Below, one piece after another: positions 35,232 to 44,118 of a DNA stretch of 64,000 nucleotides; the stretch's first letter is position 1, and every line of letters begins with the position of its first letter. Under the pieces are notes generated by a model. The model was not told the DNA's origin. It saw nothing but the letters and a program-made list of their open reading frames with translations, and did not search any database. The position numbers and the translations under genes were made by a program. Origin of the DNA: Comamonas fluminis (GTDB taxonomy: Bacteria > Pseudomonadota > Gammaproteobacteria > Burkholderiales > Burkholderiaceae_C); NCBI RefSeq assembly GCF_019186805.1, contig NZ_CP066783.1, positions 1,997,501-2,061,500 on the forward strand, in the 5' to 3' direction.

Positions 35232-37735
35232 GCTCACAGCCGTCGAAAGCCATTACAGATCGTTTGAACGAAACCCTGTTCAATGCCTTGCTCGACGGTT
35301 TGCAAGAAGCCGTCTGGCTGCTGGATGCCAGGACGCTGCAAGTCGTCTGCGCCAATGCAGCCAGTCAGGCACTCACTGGCTATTCGCCAGCTTCGGCCCT
35401 GGGTCAGCATGTTGATGTGCTGTGCGACACGCTGGTGCAAAAAGCCTTCTGGCAAGACGCAGGGAACTGGCAGCATGGAGCGCGCTTTCTCTCGCAGATA
35501 TTGCGTGCGGACAATGTGTCCTGCGCGGTGGAAATGGCAGTGCAATGCGTGCATACGGCGCCGCCTCTGCTGCTGGTATCCATGCTGGACCGCAGCCAGC
35601 AAATGGCGCATGAGGCGGAGCTGGAGGCCTTGCTGGCTGAAATGCGTGCCACGCTGGAGTCCACGGCAGACGGTATTCTGGTTTGTGATCTTCAGGGCCG
35701 CATTCGCGCCTTCAATCACCGCTTTGCCCAGCTCTGGCAGCTGCCTGGCGAGCTGCTGACGCAGCGCGATGACGCAGCCATTTTTGGCCATCTGGAGACC
35801 CAGATCACCAGCAGTGGCAGCGAGTTCACGCTGCTTCAGGAAGCGCCCGACCTGTCAGCGCCAGAAACCACCGAAGTGCTGCAGCTCAGAGAAGGGCGTG
35901 TGATCGAGCGCCGCTCTGTGCCTCAGCTCAGCCGTGGCGTGGCGATTGGCCGTATCTACTCCTACCGCGATATCACTGCGGAATCGCTGGCAGCCAGCGA
36001 ACAGCGTCTGGCCGCCCGTGTGTTTGAGTCCAGCCTGGATGGCATTTTCATTGCCGACGATCAGGGCCGGATTGTGCAGATCAATCCCGCAGGGCGACAA
36101 CTGCTGCTGCATGAGCATGTGCTGGGCGAGTTTGCCTGCACCCTGTTTGAGTCTGATGCGGGCGAGATGGGCGATCTGCATGCACAGGCGCAGGCGCGCT
36201 GGGAGTCTGGTGGCTTCTGGGAAGGCAATCTGTGGCTGAAGCGGGGCGCAGGGCAGCAGCGCTGCGCCGTCTGGCTGTCCTGGGTTGCGCTGCGCGACGG
36301 CTATGGTTGCGTGGTGCAGAGCATGGGCTTTATCCGCGATATGACGCAGCAGAGAAAAGCCCAGCAAAAAATCGAGGAGCTGGCTTTTCAGGATGCGCTG
36401 ACCGGTTTGCCCAACCGGCTCAGTCTTAACCGTCATGTGCAGTCCGCCATCGAAGTGGCCCAGCTGAGCCGTGAGAGCTTCAGCATTCTGTTTCTGGATC
36501 TGGACCGCTTCAAGATCATCAATGACTCGCTGGGGCATGATTTTGGGGACCGCGTTCTGCGTCTGGTTTCCGAGCGCCTGTCGGCCTCGCTGCGCCCCAG
36601 CGATTTGCTGTGCCGCCTTGGGGGTGATGAGTTCGTTCTTTATCTGCACAGTTGCAGCGGCGAAGGTGCGGCCAGCGTGGCCGAGCGCATTCTGGAGAGC
36701 ATGCGTCAGCCCTTCATGCTGGATGGGCTGGGCTTTTCCGTTCAGTGCAGCATCGGCGCGGCGCAGTTTCCGGCGGATGGGCAGACGCTGGATGAGCTGA
36801 TCCGGCAGGCGGATATCGCCATGTACCGCGTCAAGGAGCGTGGGCGCGGAAATTTCAGCTTCTATCAGCCCCAGATGAGTGCCGGCCTGCTGTCGCGCAT
36901 GAAGCTGGAGCATGCGATGCGCCAGGCGCTGGACCGTGGGCATATGGAAGTCTTTTTCCAGCCGCAGGTGCATATGCAGACCCGCCAGATTGTGGCCGCC
37001 GAGGCGCTGCTGCGCTGGACGGACCCTGAGCTGGGTGTGGTGTCGCCCGCTGTCTTCATCCCCCTGGCCGAAGAGTCCGGCTATGTGGTGGCGCTGGATG
37101 CCTGGGTGCTCGATCAGTCCTTGCTGGAGGCTGCTCGCTGGCTGGCGCAGGGTACTCCGGTGAAGGTCTCCGTCAATGTCTCTGCGCTTGAATTCCGTCA
37201 GCCTGATTTTGTGGGGCGGCTGGTGAGTGCGCTGGAGCGCAGCACGCTGCCTGCGCAATGGCTGGAGCTGGAGCTGACCGAGAGCATCCTGCTGCAGGAT
37301 GTGCAGGAAATGTCTTTGCGCGTGCAGCAGATTGCAGAGCTGGGCGTGGGCCTGGTGATTGATGACTTTGGCACCGGCTATTCCAATCTGTCGTATCTGA
37401 AGAAGCTGCCCATCTCCAAGATCAAGATCGACCAGAGCTTTGTGCGTGGCCTGCCGCATGAGGCGGAAGACAAGGCGATTGTGGGCGCCATCATCAGCAT
37501 GGCACGTGCTCTGGGGCTGGAGACTGTTGCCGAAGGGGTGGAAACCCAGCAGCAGTGCGCAGCCATTGCCCAGATGCGTGGCGACTACTACCAGGGCTAT
37601 CTGTGCTCGCCAGCACTGCCTGCCGGGCAGTTTCGGCAGCGCCTGCAGTCAAGGCATGAGGTGGTGGAGAGTCAATTGCTCAACCCGGAGCTGCAAGCGC
37701 CTGAGGCTCTTCGCTCCATGCAGCGCGTGGATTGA
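35228..37735 (+). CDS. PAS-GGDEF-EAL protein (cyclic-di-GMP turnover)
   Basis: The 835-residue protein starts with GTG inside the end of the HD-GYP gene. It has tandem PAS-like sensor domains (about residues 15-370) and no clear membrane segment. The GGDEF motif is intact near residue 465 (CRLGGDEFVLYL), and RPSD five residues before it is a product-inhibition I-site. The EAL domain begins with AAEALLRW near residue 590 and carries DDFGTGYSNLSYLKKLPISKIKIDQSFV. Both domains look active, so the net direction cannot be read. Overlap with the HD-GYP gene implies coordinated expression. Confidence 0.93.
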   Translation: MSSQPSKAITDRLNETLFNALLDGLQEAVWLLDARTLQVVCANAASQALTGYSPASALGQHVDVLCDTLVQKAFWQDAGNWQHGARFLSQILRADNVSCAVEMAVQCVHTAPPLLLVSMLDRSQQMAHEAELEALLAEMRATLESTADGILVCDLQGRIRAFNHRFAQLWQLPGELLTQRDDAAIFGHLETQITSSGSEFTLLQEAPDLSAPETTEVLQLREGRVIERRSVPQLSRGVAIGRIYSYRDITAESLAASEQRLAARVFESSLDGIFIADDQGRIVQINPAGRQLLLHEHVLGEFACTLFESDAGEMGDLHAQAQARWESGGFWEGNLWLKRGAGQQRCAVWLSWVALRDGYGCVVQSMGFIRDMTQQRKAQQKIEELAFQDALTGLPNRLSLNRHVQSAIEVAQLSRESFSILFLDLDRFKIINDSLGHDFGDRVLRLVSERLSASLRPSDLLCRLGGDEFVLYLHSCSGEGAASVAERILESMRQPFMLDGLGFSVQCSIGAAQFPADGQTLDELIRQADIAMYRVKERGRGNFSFYQPQMSAGLLSRMKLEHAMRQALDRGHMEVFFQPQVHMQTRQIVAAEALLRWTDPELGVVSPAVFIPLAEESGYVVALDAWVLDQSLLEAARWLAQGTPVKVSVNVSALEFRQPDFVGRLVSALERSTLPAQWLELELTESILLQDVQEMSLRVQQIAELGVGLVIDDFGTGYSNLSYLKKLPISKIKIDQSFVRGLPHEAEDKAIVGAIISMARALGLETVAEGVETQQQCAAIAQMRGDYYQGYLCSPALPAGQFRQRLQSRHEVVESQLLNPELQAPEALRSMQRVD

Positions 37736-37957
37736 GAGCGGTTGGGAATTTCTATCGTCTATCTTGACGATGCAGGCGAACTTGTTGGCCGCAACAATCC
37801 TGTGTCAGCAGATTCTGCTGAAGTGCATGGGTTTGAGCACACCGCCAGATGCTATTTAAATCATAGCTTTCAGCGCTTGATATAGAAGCGGTAAGCCAGA
37901 TTTTCTGAATAAGGGGCGCTGGCGCTCAGCGCTACTTGTTGTTTGTTTGAGGTGTGC

Positions 37958-39211
37958 ATGGCTGAGAGCGCTTTTTCCAAAACCGGATTCTCCACCTACA
38001 AGACATCGGCGCAGGACTGTGTTTTGAAGGATGTACCAGTGGGCGGCGTGGCTCCATCTCAGCCGGTGGAGCTGCTCGATCCTGACCTGGAAATCTCTAC
38101 CGAGAACTTCAGTCAGCTGGTTGGCGCGCTTTATCTGGCCGCGACAGATGCCGAAGCCTGGAAGTCGTTTCTGGAGCTGCTGCGCGTGCAGACCGGGGGG
38201 AATTACGGCTCCCTCATTGTTCGCGACACCATGGGGGACAACATCGGTCTGGTGATCTCGGCCGCCAGCACCCGCAAGGCCTTGCTGGCCCATGACCCCT
38301 ATGGATATTGCAGCCCGCTGCGCGGCATTCCGCTCGATACCGCCGTCACGCTGGCCGAGCGAATTTCCGAGCGCGAATGGCGCACCTGCCGCTATTACAC
38401 GGAATGGTGCAAGCATGTAGAAGTCTTTCACATCCTCGCCATAGACATCGAGACCGAAGACGGCTGCTGCTACGGCCTTCGTGCCACTCGCCCAGAGCAG
38501 GCAGAGCCTTTCGGCGCCCGTGAAAAAGCGCTGATGACGCTGCTGCTTCCGCATATCAAGCGGGCGCTCAATATGCACCTGGCGCTCAACCGTGATCGTC
38601 AGCTGATCTCTCTGTATGGCCGGGCCACGGCGCAGTTGATGGTGGGGGTGGTCATCCTCGATCAGAACGGCATGGTCATCGAGAGCAACCCAGCCGCCAC
38701 CACCATTTTGAATAGCGGCGATGGCCTGCGCGTCAAAAACGGGGAGCTGGAAGCGGCCTATGCCAATGACAACCGCAAGCTGCAGCGCTTGATCAAGGAC
38801 GCGCTGATGCACCCGCAGGATACCCAGCGCGTCATGACCGAGGGCATGTCGGTGGGGCGCCAGTCAGGCCAGCTGAACTGGGGTGTGGTGGTGCAGAACA
38901 TATCGCCCGATGACTGGACCGAAGGCAAGCAGCGCCCCAGCGTGGCGGTGTTTGTGAGAGACACCACGGGCCGCCCTGATCCCCCGGTCAAACTTGCCCA
39001 GCAATTGTTCCAGCTCACACCCGCCGAGACATCGCTCGCCATTCAGCTGGCCAATGGCCTGTCGCTGGAGGAAGCAGCGCAAACACTCAACATTCGCCCG
39101 AATACGGCGCGGGCCCATCTGCGCTCGATTTTTTCCAAGACGGGTGTTCGCCGCCAGACAGAGCTGGTGCGACTTTTCCTCAATAGCGTGGCCTGGCTGG
39201 GCAATCATTAA
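37958..39211 (+). CDS. LuxR-type helix-turn-helix regulator
   Basis: The ATG at 37958 is preceded by GAGGTG. A TTG five codons upstream is less likely. The 417-residue protein ends with a LuxR/FixJ DNA-binding domain (LTPAETSLAIQLANGLSLEEAAQTLNI, then NTARAHLRSIFSKTGVRRQTELV). Its middle has a PAS-like stretch (GVVILDQNGMVIESNPAATTIL). The N-terminal 200 residues match nothing that I can name. No receiver Asp motif is seen, so it is not a standard two-component regulator. Its targets are unknown, but the adjacent cyclic-di-GMP genes are possible ones. Confidence 0.85.
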   Translation: MAESAFSKTGFSTYKTSAQDCVLKDVPVGGVAPSQPVELLDPDLEISTENFSQLVGALYLAATDAEAWKSFLELLRVQTGGNYGSLIVRDTMGDNIGLVISAASTRKALLAHDPYGYCSPLRGIPLDTAVTLAERISEREWRTCRYYTEWCKHVEVFHILAIDIETEDGCCYGLRATRPEQAEPFGAREKALMTLLLPHIKRALNMHLALNRDRQLISLYGRATAQLMVGVVILDQNGMVIESNPAATTILNSGDGLRVKNGELEAAYANDNRKLQRLIKDALMHPQDTQRVMTEGMSVGRQSGQLNWGVVVQNISPDDWTEGKQRPSVAVFVRDTTGRPDPPVKLAQQLFQLTPAETSLAIQLANGLSLEEAAQTLNIRPNTARAHLRSIFSKTGVRRQTELVRLFLNSVAWLGNH

Positions 39212-39264
39212 GCCCGGCGCCATTCAGAAACCTCTGTTCACGGCATCAACCTGAAGTACCCATG

Positions 39265-39289
39265 AAAAAAGCCCGCATCAGCGGGCTTC
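39265..39289 (-). terminator. Terminator downstream of the 6S RNA gene
   Basis: AAGCCCGC and GCGGGCTT pair around a four-base loop. On the minus strand a TTTTTT run follows, so it fits the end of the leftward zapA/6S transcript. It may also slow rightward transcripts from the LuxR gene. Confidence 0.8.
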
Positions 39290-39348
39290 AAATTCAGATC
39301 AGGCAGTTGTGTTCGTTGTCTGGATAGTCAACTGCCCTCAGAAACAAG

Positions 39349-39522
39349 GTGTCTGCAAACGCCACCGGTTCGTCATCCTGAACCGGGGGTTCAGGTGGGC
39401 GAGGGCAACCTATCGTTGGGTTCATCTGACGCGAGACGATCACGCTCAATAGGTGATTTACCAAGCCCGTGCTCAGTGAGCATTGGTTCAAGGAAATATA
39501 AAAACCGGCAGATTTGCAGACA
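39349..39522 (-). ncRNA. ssrS: 6S RNA
   Basis: This stretch lies directly downstream of zapA, the standard 6S locus in proteobacteria. The ends pair to form the closing stem: GTCTGCAAA at the 5' end with TTTGCAGAC at the 3' end, and CCGGTT with AACCGG just inside. The family's TCCTTGAACC and CACCTGAACC...GGTTCAGG segments are visible. A TAAAAT -10 box (39529-39534) sits about seven bases before the proposed 5' end. 6S RNA mimics an open promoter and holds RNA polymerase in stationary phase. The ends are estimated to within a few bases. Confidence 0.85.
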
Positions 39523-39601
39523 GGTGCTATTTTAACGGGGAATGTTAAACCTGCAGTCGGCAAAACAGCTTTGCCCTGATGTTTTCAGGCTTTGACAGTT
39601 T

Positions 39602-39982
39602 TCAGAGCAGGCGTGCGTCGTTTTCCAGCGCGTGGTCGAGCTTGAGCACCAGTTGCTCAGCCAGTTCCTGCTGGCGCTGCTGCTCGGCCTTTGCGGCTTC
39701 GTCCAGCTCTGCGGGGGGCGCCAGCTCCTGCTGCATGGACTGCATCTCGGCCTGGGCTGCTGCCATGTGGGCCTGCTGGGCATCACGGTCCAGCACATCG
39801 AAGGCCATGTTCAGCGCTGCCAGCACCGCCACGCGCTCACGCGAGCGGACTTTGCCGGAGTCGCGTACACGGGTCATGGCATCGTCCACACGGCGGACGG
39901 CCTCCATCACGCGTTCTTCTTGGCCATCGGGGCAGGTCAGCACATAGCTTTGCTGCATGATTTGCACATCGATCTGCTTCAT
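39602..39982 (-). CDS. zapA: Cell division protein ZapA
   Basis: The 126-residue protein has MKQIDVQIMQQSYVLTCPDGQEERVMEAVRRVDDAM, the ZapA globular N-terminus. A coiled-coil C-terminal helix rich in Gln, Glu and Ala follows. ZapA bundles FtsZ filaments at the division ring. It follows a small coiled-coil gene and precedes 6S RNA, the normal order. It is slightly longer than the family norm because of an Ala/Gln-rich stretch. Confidence 0.93.
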   Translation of the reverse strand: MKQIDVQIMQQSYVLTCPDGQEERVMEAVRRVDDAMTRVRDSGKVRSRERVAVLAALNMAFDVLDRDAQQAHMAAAQAEMQSMQQELAPPAELDEAAKAEQQRQQELAEQLVLKLDHALENDARLL

Positions 39983-40022
39983 GGGCGTCTGTGACAGGGT
40001 CTGGAGGCGGAAGGTGACAGTG

Positions 40023-40244
40023 TCACTCTCCCTGGTTAGCGGGCAAGCGTTCGATCAGCGCGTCCACGCGGGCGCGTGCTGCCTGCAGGCGCAGGCGCAG
40101 CAAATCACGCTCCTGAGTAAGGGCGATGACCTGGTCGGTGAGCAAGGCATTGGTGCGCTGAAGTTCTTCATGGCGGACCAACAGACGCTCCACGCGCTCG
40201 GCAATGAGATCAAGAGAAGGCTGGGGGGTCATAGACTCTGCCAT
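40023..40244 (-). CDS. ZapB-like coiled-coil protein (TIGR02449 type)
   Basis: I place the start at 40244 (MAESMTPQPS). A second ATG lies four codons later and neither has a clear ribosome site. The 73-residue protein is a single predicted coiled coil (ERVERLLVRHEELQRTNALL...) and lies immediately upstream of zapA, where betaproteobacteria carry a TIGR02449-type protein. It is probably a partner of ZapA in the division ring, but this rests on position and form. Confidence 0.8.
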   Translation of the reverse strand: MAESMTPQPSLDLIAERVERLLVRHEELQRTNALLTDQVIALTQERDLLRLRLQAARARVDALIERLPANQGE

Positions 40245-40502
40245 TGTAGGTCTTGCAGTCAGTAGGTGGGCATTAAATTGCACGCAAAACCTGACTTGTA
40301 CATGTTTCGGGAGGGTTGCCGCACAGGGGCAGCGAATACCGGTGAAACCTGTCTTTTTGCAGATGAGTGCCTGATTTCGCAAAATCGTAGCGCCATACGC
40401 AGATTGCGTCTGCATAAACTGAGTTTTTAAGGTAAAAAATCGTCACCCGGCTCCTTCGAATGAAGGATGAGCACGGGTTGAACTTCATTACAATGCGCGG
40501 CT

Positions 40503-40716
40503 GTTGGTGCTCGATGCGGCTGCTCTGCCGCCTCAGTTCAACGGGAAGCAGGGAGGTGTTTGCCAGATTTGACTGGTGCGCCGGGCCTGCGCTGCCCCCG
40601 CAACGGTCGGCGAATGGAGTGCCATTGCATTCCTCCTTTTCCCTGATAGCCACTGGCGCTTGCGCGCTGGGAAGGCTGGCAAGAGGACGATTCGCCTAGC
40701 CCGGATACCGGCCAAC
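40503..40716 (+). promoter_or_regulatory. Cobalamin riboswitch upstream of btuB
   Basis: The conserved parts appear in order: GGTGCTC near the 5' end, GTTCAACGGGAAGCAGGGAGG (an AGGGAA-type core with one base changed), then CTGCCCCCGCAACGGTC. The B12 box AGCCCGGATACCGGCC is at 40698-40713. The btuB start is 85 bases further on. B12 binding would reduce btuB expression and perhaps that of the whole cluster. The 250 bases before it, from the ZapB-like gene, hold the promoter region, where I see no gene. Confidence 0.9.
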
Positions 40717-40798
40717 TTGGGTGTGTCTGCTATTTGCGGACATGTGTTGCTCAGTGTCGGCGGGTAGGCTGGCGTGAGCGCTTTCTCGCTGATTTCTC

Positions 40799-42673
40799 AT
40801 GTCCAGAAACTCTTCGTCCGCGCAGCTCTGCGTGGCGCCATTTGCCTGCACTCGTGTGGCAGCTGCGGCTGTGCTGTGCGCTATTTCTTCGTTTGCCGCC
40901 CATGCACAGGATGCGGGTGCACGCCAGATGGCAGAAACCGTGGTCACTGGTAGCCGCGCCGAAGCCTCCATTGAACAGCTGACGGCAGATGTGACAGTCA
41001 TCGATGCCAAGCAGATCGAGCGCGCCGCAGGCAGCAGCCTGCCTGAGCTGCTGCAGCGTGAGGCGGGCCTGCAGATCACCAGCAATGGCGGTCTGGGCAA
41101 GGAAGCCAGCGTTTTCACGCGCGGCACGGAAAGCCGGCACACGATTTTGCTGGTGGATGGTGTGCGTTATGGCTCGGCAACCAGCGGCGGCCCTTCCTGG
41201 GCCAATATTCCTCTGGCATCCATTGAGCGCATTGAGGTCATCAAGGGCCCAGCATCCTCTTTGTATGGCAGCGATGCAGTTGGTGGCGTGGTGCAGATCT
41301 TCACCAAGAAGGGCACTGGCGCAAAGCCTTTCAATCCATATGCCAGTGTCACGCTGGGCAGTGACCACTATGCGCAGGCCGCCGCGGGTCTGAATGGCTC
41401 TCAGCAAGGCTGGAACTATTCGCTGAATGCGCAGCGCACGACCGAACATGGTTTTTCCTCCACCAATTCCAAGGTGGCCTACGGAAACTACAACCCCGAC
41501 CGGGACCCGTTTCGCCAGAGCTCTTTGAATGCCTCGCTGGGCTATGAGATCAACTCTGACTGGCGTGTTGACGGCAGCGTGCTGTATTCGGAAGGCATCA
41601 CCCATTTCGATGACGGCCCTGGCGTGGATACCCGCAGTGCTTTGCGCACGCAGGTCAGCACGGCTTCGGTGACTGGGCGAATCCTGAAGGACTGGAAGTC
41701 CAAGTTCACCATCAGCCATTCGCGTGATGAGAGCAATGCCATTGATTCCGCGCAGTCCTATAACCTGCCGGGCCTGTTTGCCACCACTCAGCGCCAGTAC
41801 CAGTGGCAAAACGATATCGCCACGCCCGTTGGCCTGGTGGTTGCAGGCTTTGAACGACTGGAGCAGGAAGTCAACAGCAGCACCAAATATTCGGTGACGG
41901 AGCGAACAGTGAATTCCGGCTTTGTCGGTTTGACCGGTGAGCAGGGCGCACATAGCTGGCAGGCCAATCTGCGCCGCGATGACAACTCGCAGTTCGGCAG
42001 CAAGAACACCTGGGGCGTGGGCTATGGGTTTCGTCTGAACTCCCAGTGGCGCCTGCATGCCTCGCATGGCACAAGCTTTGTGGCGCCGACCTTCAATCAG
42101 CTGTACTGGCCAGATTATGGCTCGCCAGACCTGAAGCCTGAATTTGGTCGCAATACCGATGTGGGTGTGACCTGGAGCGAAGGTGGGCACTCCGTCAAGC
42201 TGGTTTATTTCGACAACCGCATTCGCGGCTATATCGCGAACACGACCAAGCCCGAGAACATCCCTCGCAGCCGTATCAAGGGCTGGACGCTGGGCTACAG
42301 CGGCCAGTTCATGGGCTGGAAGCTGCGTGCGGACTATGACCAACTGGATCCTCGCAACACTCTGACCGACACATTGCTGCCGCGTCGCGCCCGCCATGTC
42401 ACGCGTCTGTCTGCAGACAAGGACTGGGGCGCATGGACCTTCGGCGCGTCGGCTCAGTCTGTGGGCAAGCGCTATGACGACGCGAAGAACTCGGCAGACA
42501 AGCTGATGGGCCAGTACACCACCGTGGATCTGTATGCCAGCTACCGTCTGGACAAAGACTGGACCCTGTCTGCCCGTATCGCCAACCTTACGGACAAGGA
42601 CTACACCACGGCCTACGGTTACAACACGCGTGGCCGTGCTGGCTACCTGACCCTGCTGTGGCAGCCGCGTTAA
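40799..42673 (+). CDS. btuB: TonB-dependent vitamin B12 outer-membrane receptor
   Basis: The 624-residue protein has a signal peptide ending near SSFAAHA. A TonB box-like ETVVTGSR follows. The plug domain has VTVIDAKQIERAAGSSLPELLQREAGLQI, RGTESRHTILLVDGVRYG and IERIEVIKGPASSLYGSDAVGGVVQIFTK. The beta-barrel ends in an aromatic strand with LTLLWQPR. Its closeness to BtuB and the riboswitch upstream fix the substrate as cobalamin or another corrinoid. Confidence 0.95.
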   Translation: MSRNSSSAQLCVAPFACTRVAAAAVLCAISSFAAHAQDAGARQMAETVVTGSRAEASIEQLTADVTVIDAKQIERAAGSSLPELLQREAGLQITSNGGLGKEASVFTRGTESRHTILLVDGVRYGSATSGGPSWANIPLASIERIEVIKGPASSLYGSDAVGGVVQIFTKKGTGAKPFNPYASVTLGSDHYAQAAAGLNGSQQGWNYSLNAQRTTEHGFSSTNSKVAYGNYNPDRDPFRQSSLNASLGYEINSDWRVDGSVLYSEGITHFDDGPGVDTRSALRTQVSTASVTGRILKDWKSKFTISHSRDESNAIDSAQSYNLPGLFATTQRQYQWQNDIATPVGLVVAGFERLEQEVNSSTKYSVTERTVNSGFVGLTGEQGAHSWQANLRRDDNSQFGSKNTWGVGYGFRLNSQWRLHASHGTSFVAPTFNQLYWPDYGSPDLKPEFGRNTDVGVTWSEGGHSVKLVYFDNRIRGYIANTTKPENIPRSRIKGWTLGYSGQFMGWKLRADYDQLDPRNTLTDTLLPRRARHVTRLSADKDWGAWTFGASAQSVGKRYDDAKNSADKLMGQYTTVDLYASYRLDKDWTLSARIANLTDKDYTTAYGYNTRGRAGYLTLLWQPR

Positions 42674-42676
42674 GCC

Positions 42677-44098
42677 GTGGTTGAGGAAAAATCGGCATTG
42701 CCCGTGGCTGAGTCTGCCCGCTGCCCCGCCATTCTGATCAGCGCCCCGGCTTCGGGTCAGGGCAAGACCACCATCACGGCGGCGCTGGCGCGGCTGCATG
42801 CGCGTCAGGGGCGCAAGGTGCGGGTGTTCAAGTGCGGGCCGGATTTTCTGGATCCGTACTGGCATGAGCTGGCCAGTGGCCAGCCCGTGCATTCGGTGGA
42901 TCTGTGGATGACGGGCGAGGCCGATGTGCGCCGCCGCCTGCATGAAGCCGCGCAGGATGCAGATCTGATTCTGGTCGAAGGCGTCATGGGTTTGTTTGAT
43001 GGCAACCTCAGCGCGGCCGATCTGGCGCAGCGGCTGGGTTTGCCGGTGCTTGCGGTCATTGATGCTGCGGCCATGGCAGGCACTTTTGGTGCTGTTGCCT
43101 ATGGCTTGCACCATTACCGGCCAGAGCTGCGCTGGGCCGGCATGCTGGCCAATCGCGTGGCCACCGCCCATCATGCAGAGCTGCTGCAACGCGGCATGCG
43201 CGAGCCGCAGTTGTGGCTGGGTGCCATGCCGGGTGTGCAACTGGGCGAGCCAGCACCCAAGCCCAAATCGGCTTCGCTGCTGCCTGAGCGGCACCTGGGG
43301 CTGATTGCGGCCCATGAGCTTGGCGATGCACTGCAGCGGCTGGATGCCGCTGCGGATGCCCTGGCCCAGACTCCGCTGGGGCAGCGCCTCTGGCAAGCCG
43401 AGCCGGGCCAGCCCAGCTGGCAGGACTGGTGTGTGGACTTCATGCCGCCTGCGCAGCATGAGCCGCAGCCAGAAATCAAGCCCTGGCTGGCGGGTAAGCG
43501 CATTGCCATTGCGCGGGATGCGGCTTTCTCATTCATCTATCCGGCCAATCTGGACTGCCTGCAGTCCATGGGGGCGGAGCTTTGCTTTTTCTCGCCTCTG
43601 GCGGGCGATGCGCTGCCAGCGTGCGATGCCATCTGGCTGCCCGGCGGCTATCCGGAACTGCATGCGCAGGCGCTGGCGGCCAATACCGGTTTGCGAGAAG
43701 CCCTTGCCCAGCATGTGGTCCAGGGCAAGCCGGTGTGGGCGGAGTGCGGCGGCATGCTGGCCTTGTGTGAGTCGATTACCGATTTGCAGGGCGCGCAGCA
43801 GCCGCTGTGGGCCGTGCTGCCCGGACGTGTGACCATGCAGAACCGGCTTGGCGGGCTGGGCATGCAACAACTGGTGCTGCCCATGGGCTTGCTGCGCGGG
43901 CACACCTTTCACTACAGCCGTCTGGATACGCCAATGGCCTTCAGCACCCGTAGCAGCCGACCCGGCGCGGAAGTGCATGCCGAGCGTGGCGAGGCGTTTT
44001 ACGCGTCGGGCAGCGTGCGGGCCAGCTACTTTCACGCCTGGTTTGCCTCGTGCCCAGCGGCGGCGGCCTGGCTGTTTGGCGCAACAATCGAGGGCTAG
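42677..44098 (+). CDS. cobB: Cobyrinate a,c-diamide synthase (CobB/CbiA)
   Basis: The 473-residue enzyme amidates cobyrinate at positions a and c. It starts at GTG three bases after the btuB stop. The N-terminal ATP-binding domain has LISAPASGQGKTTITAAL and FKCGPDFLDPYWH. The C-terminal glutaminase domain has AECGGMLAL with the catalytic Cys and a late His in the FHYSRLDTPM segment. Its presence with cobO and cobQ implies that a corrinoid earlier than cobinamide is processed. No corrin-ring genes lie in this window. Confidence 0.94.
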   Translation: MVEEKSALPVAESARCPAILISAPASGQGKTTITAALARLHARQGRKVRVFKCGPDFLDPYWHELASGQPVHSVDLWMTGEADVRRRLHEAAQDADLILVEGVMGLFDGNLSAADLAQRLGLPVLAVIDAAAMAGTFGAVAYGLHHYRPELRWAGMLANRVATAHHAELLQRGMREPQLWLGAMPGVQLGEPAPKPKSASLLPERHLGLIAAHELGDALQRLDAAADALAQTPLGQRLWQAEPGQPSWQDWCVDFMPPAQHEPQPEIKPWLAGKRIAIARDAAFSFIYPANLDCLQSMGAELCFFSPLAGDALPACDAIWLPGGYPELHAQALAANTGLREALAQHVVQGKPVWAECGGMLALCESITDLQGAQQPLWAVLPGRVTMQNRLGGLGMQQLVLPMGLLRGHTFHYSRLDTPMAFSTRSSRPGAEVHAERGEAFYASGSVRASYFHAWFASCPAAAAWLFGATIEG

Positions 44099-44118
44099 CC
44101 AGTCCTTTTTCGCAAATC

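Noticed and set aside
35855..37459. A 534-codon minus-strand frame inside the GGDEF-EAL gene
   Set aside because: Shadow frame with no family features.
39294..39563. An 89-codon minus-strand frame downstream of zapA
   Set aside because: It lies over the 6S RNA, whose paired ends and promoter explain the sequence better.
40273..40653. A 126-codon minus-strand frame before btuB
   Set aside because: It overlaps the cobalamin riboswitch and has no protein-family features.
40751..43459. A 902-codon minus-strand frame across btuB and cobB
   Set aside because: It covers two well-supported genes on the other strand and its translation has no recognisable domain.
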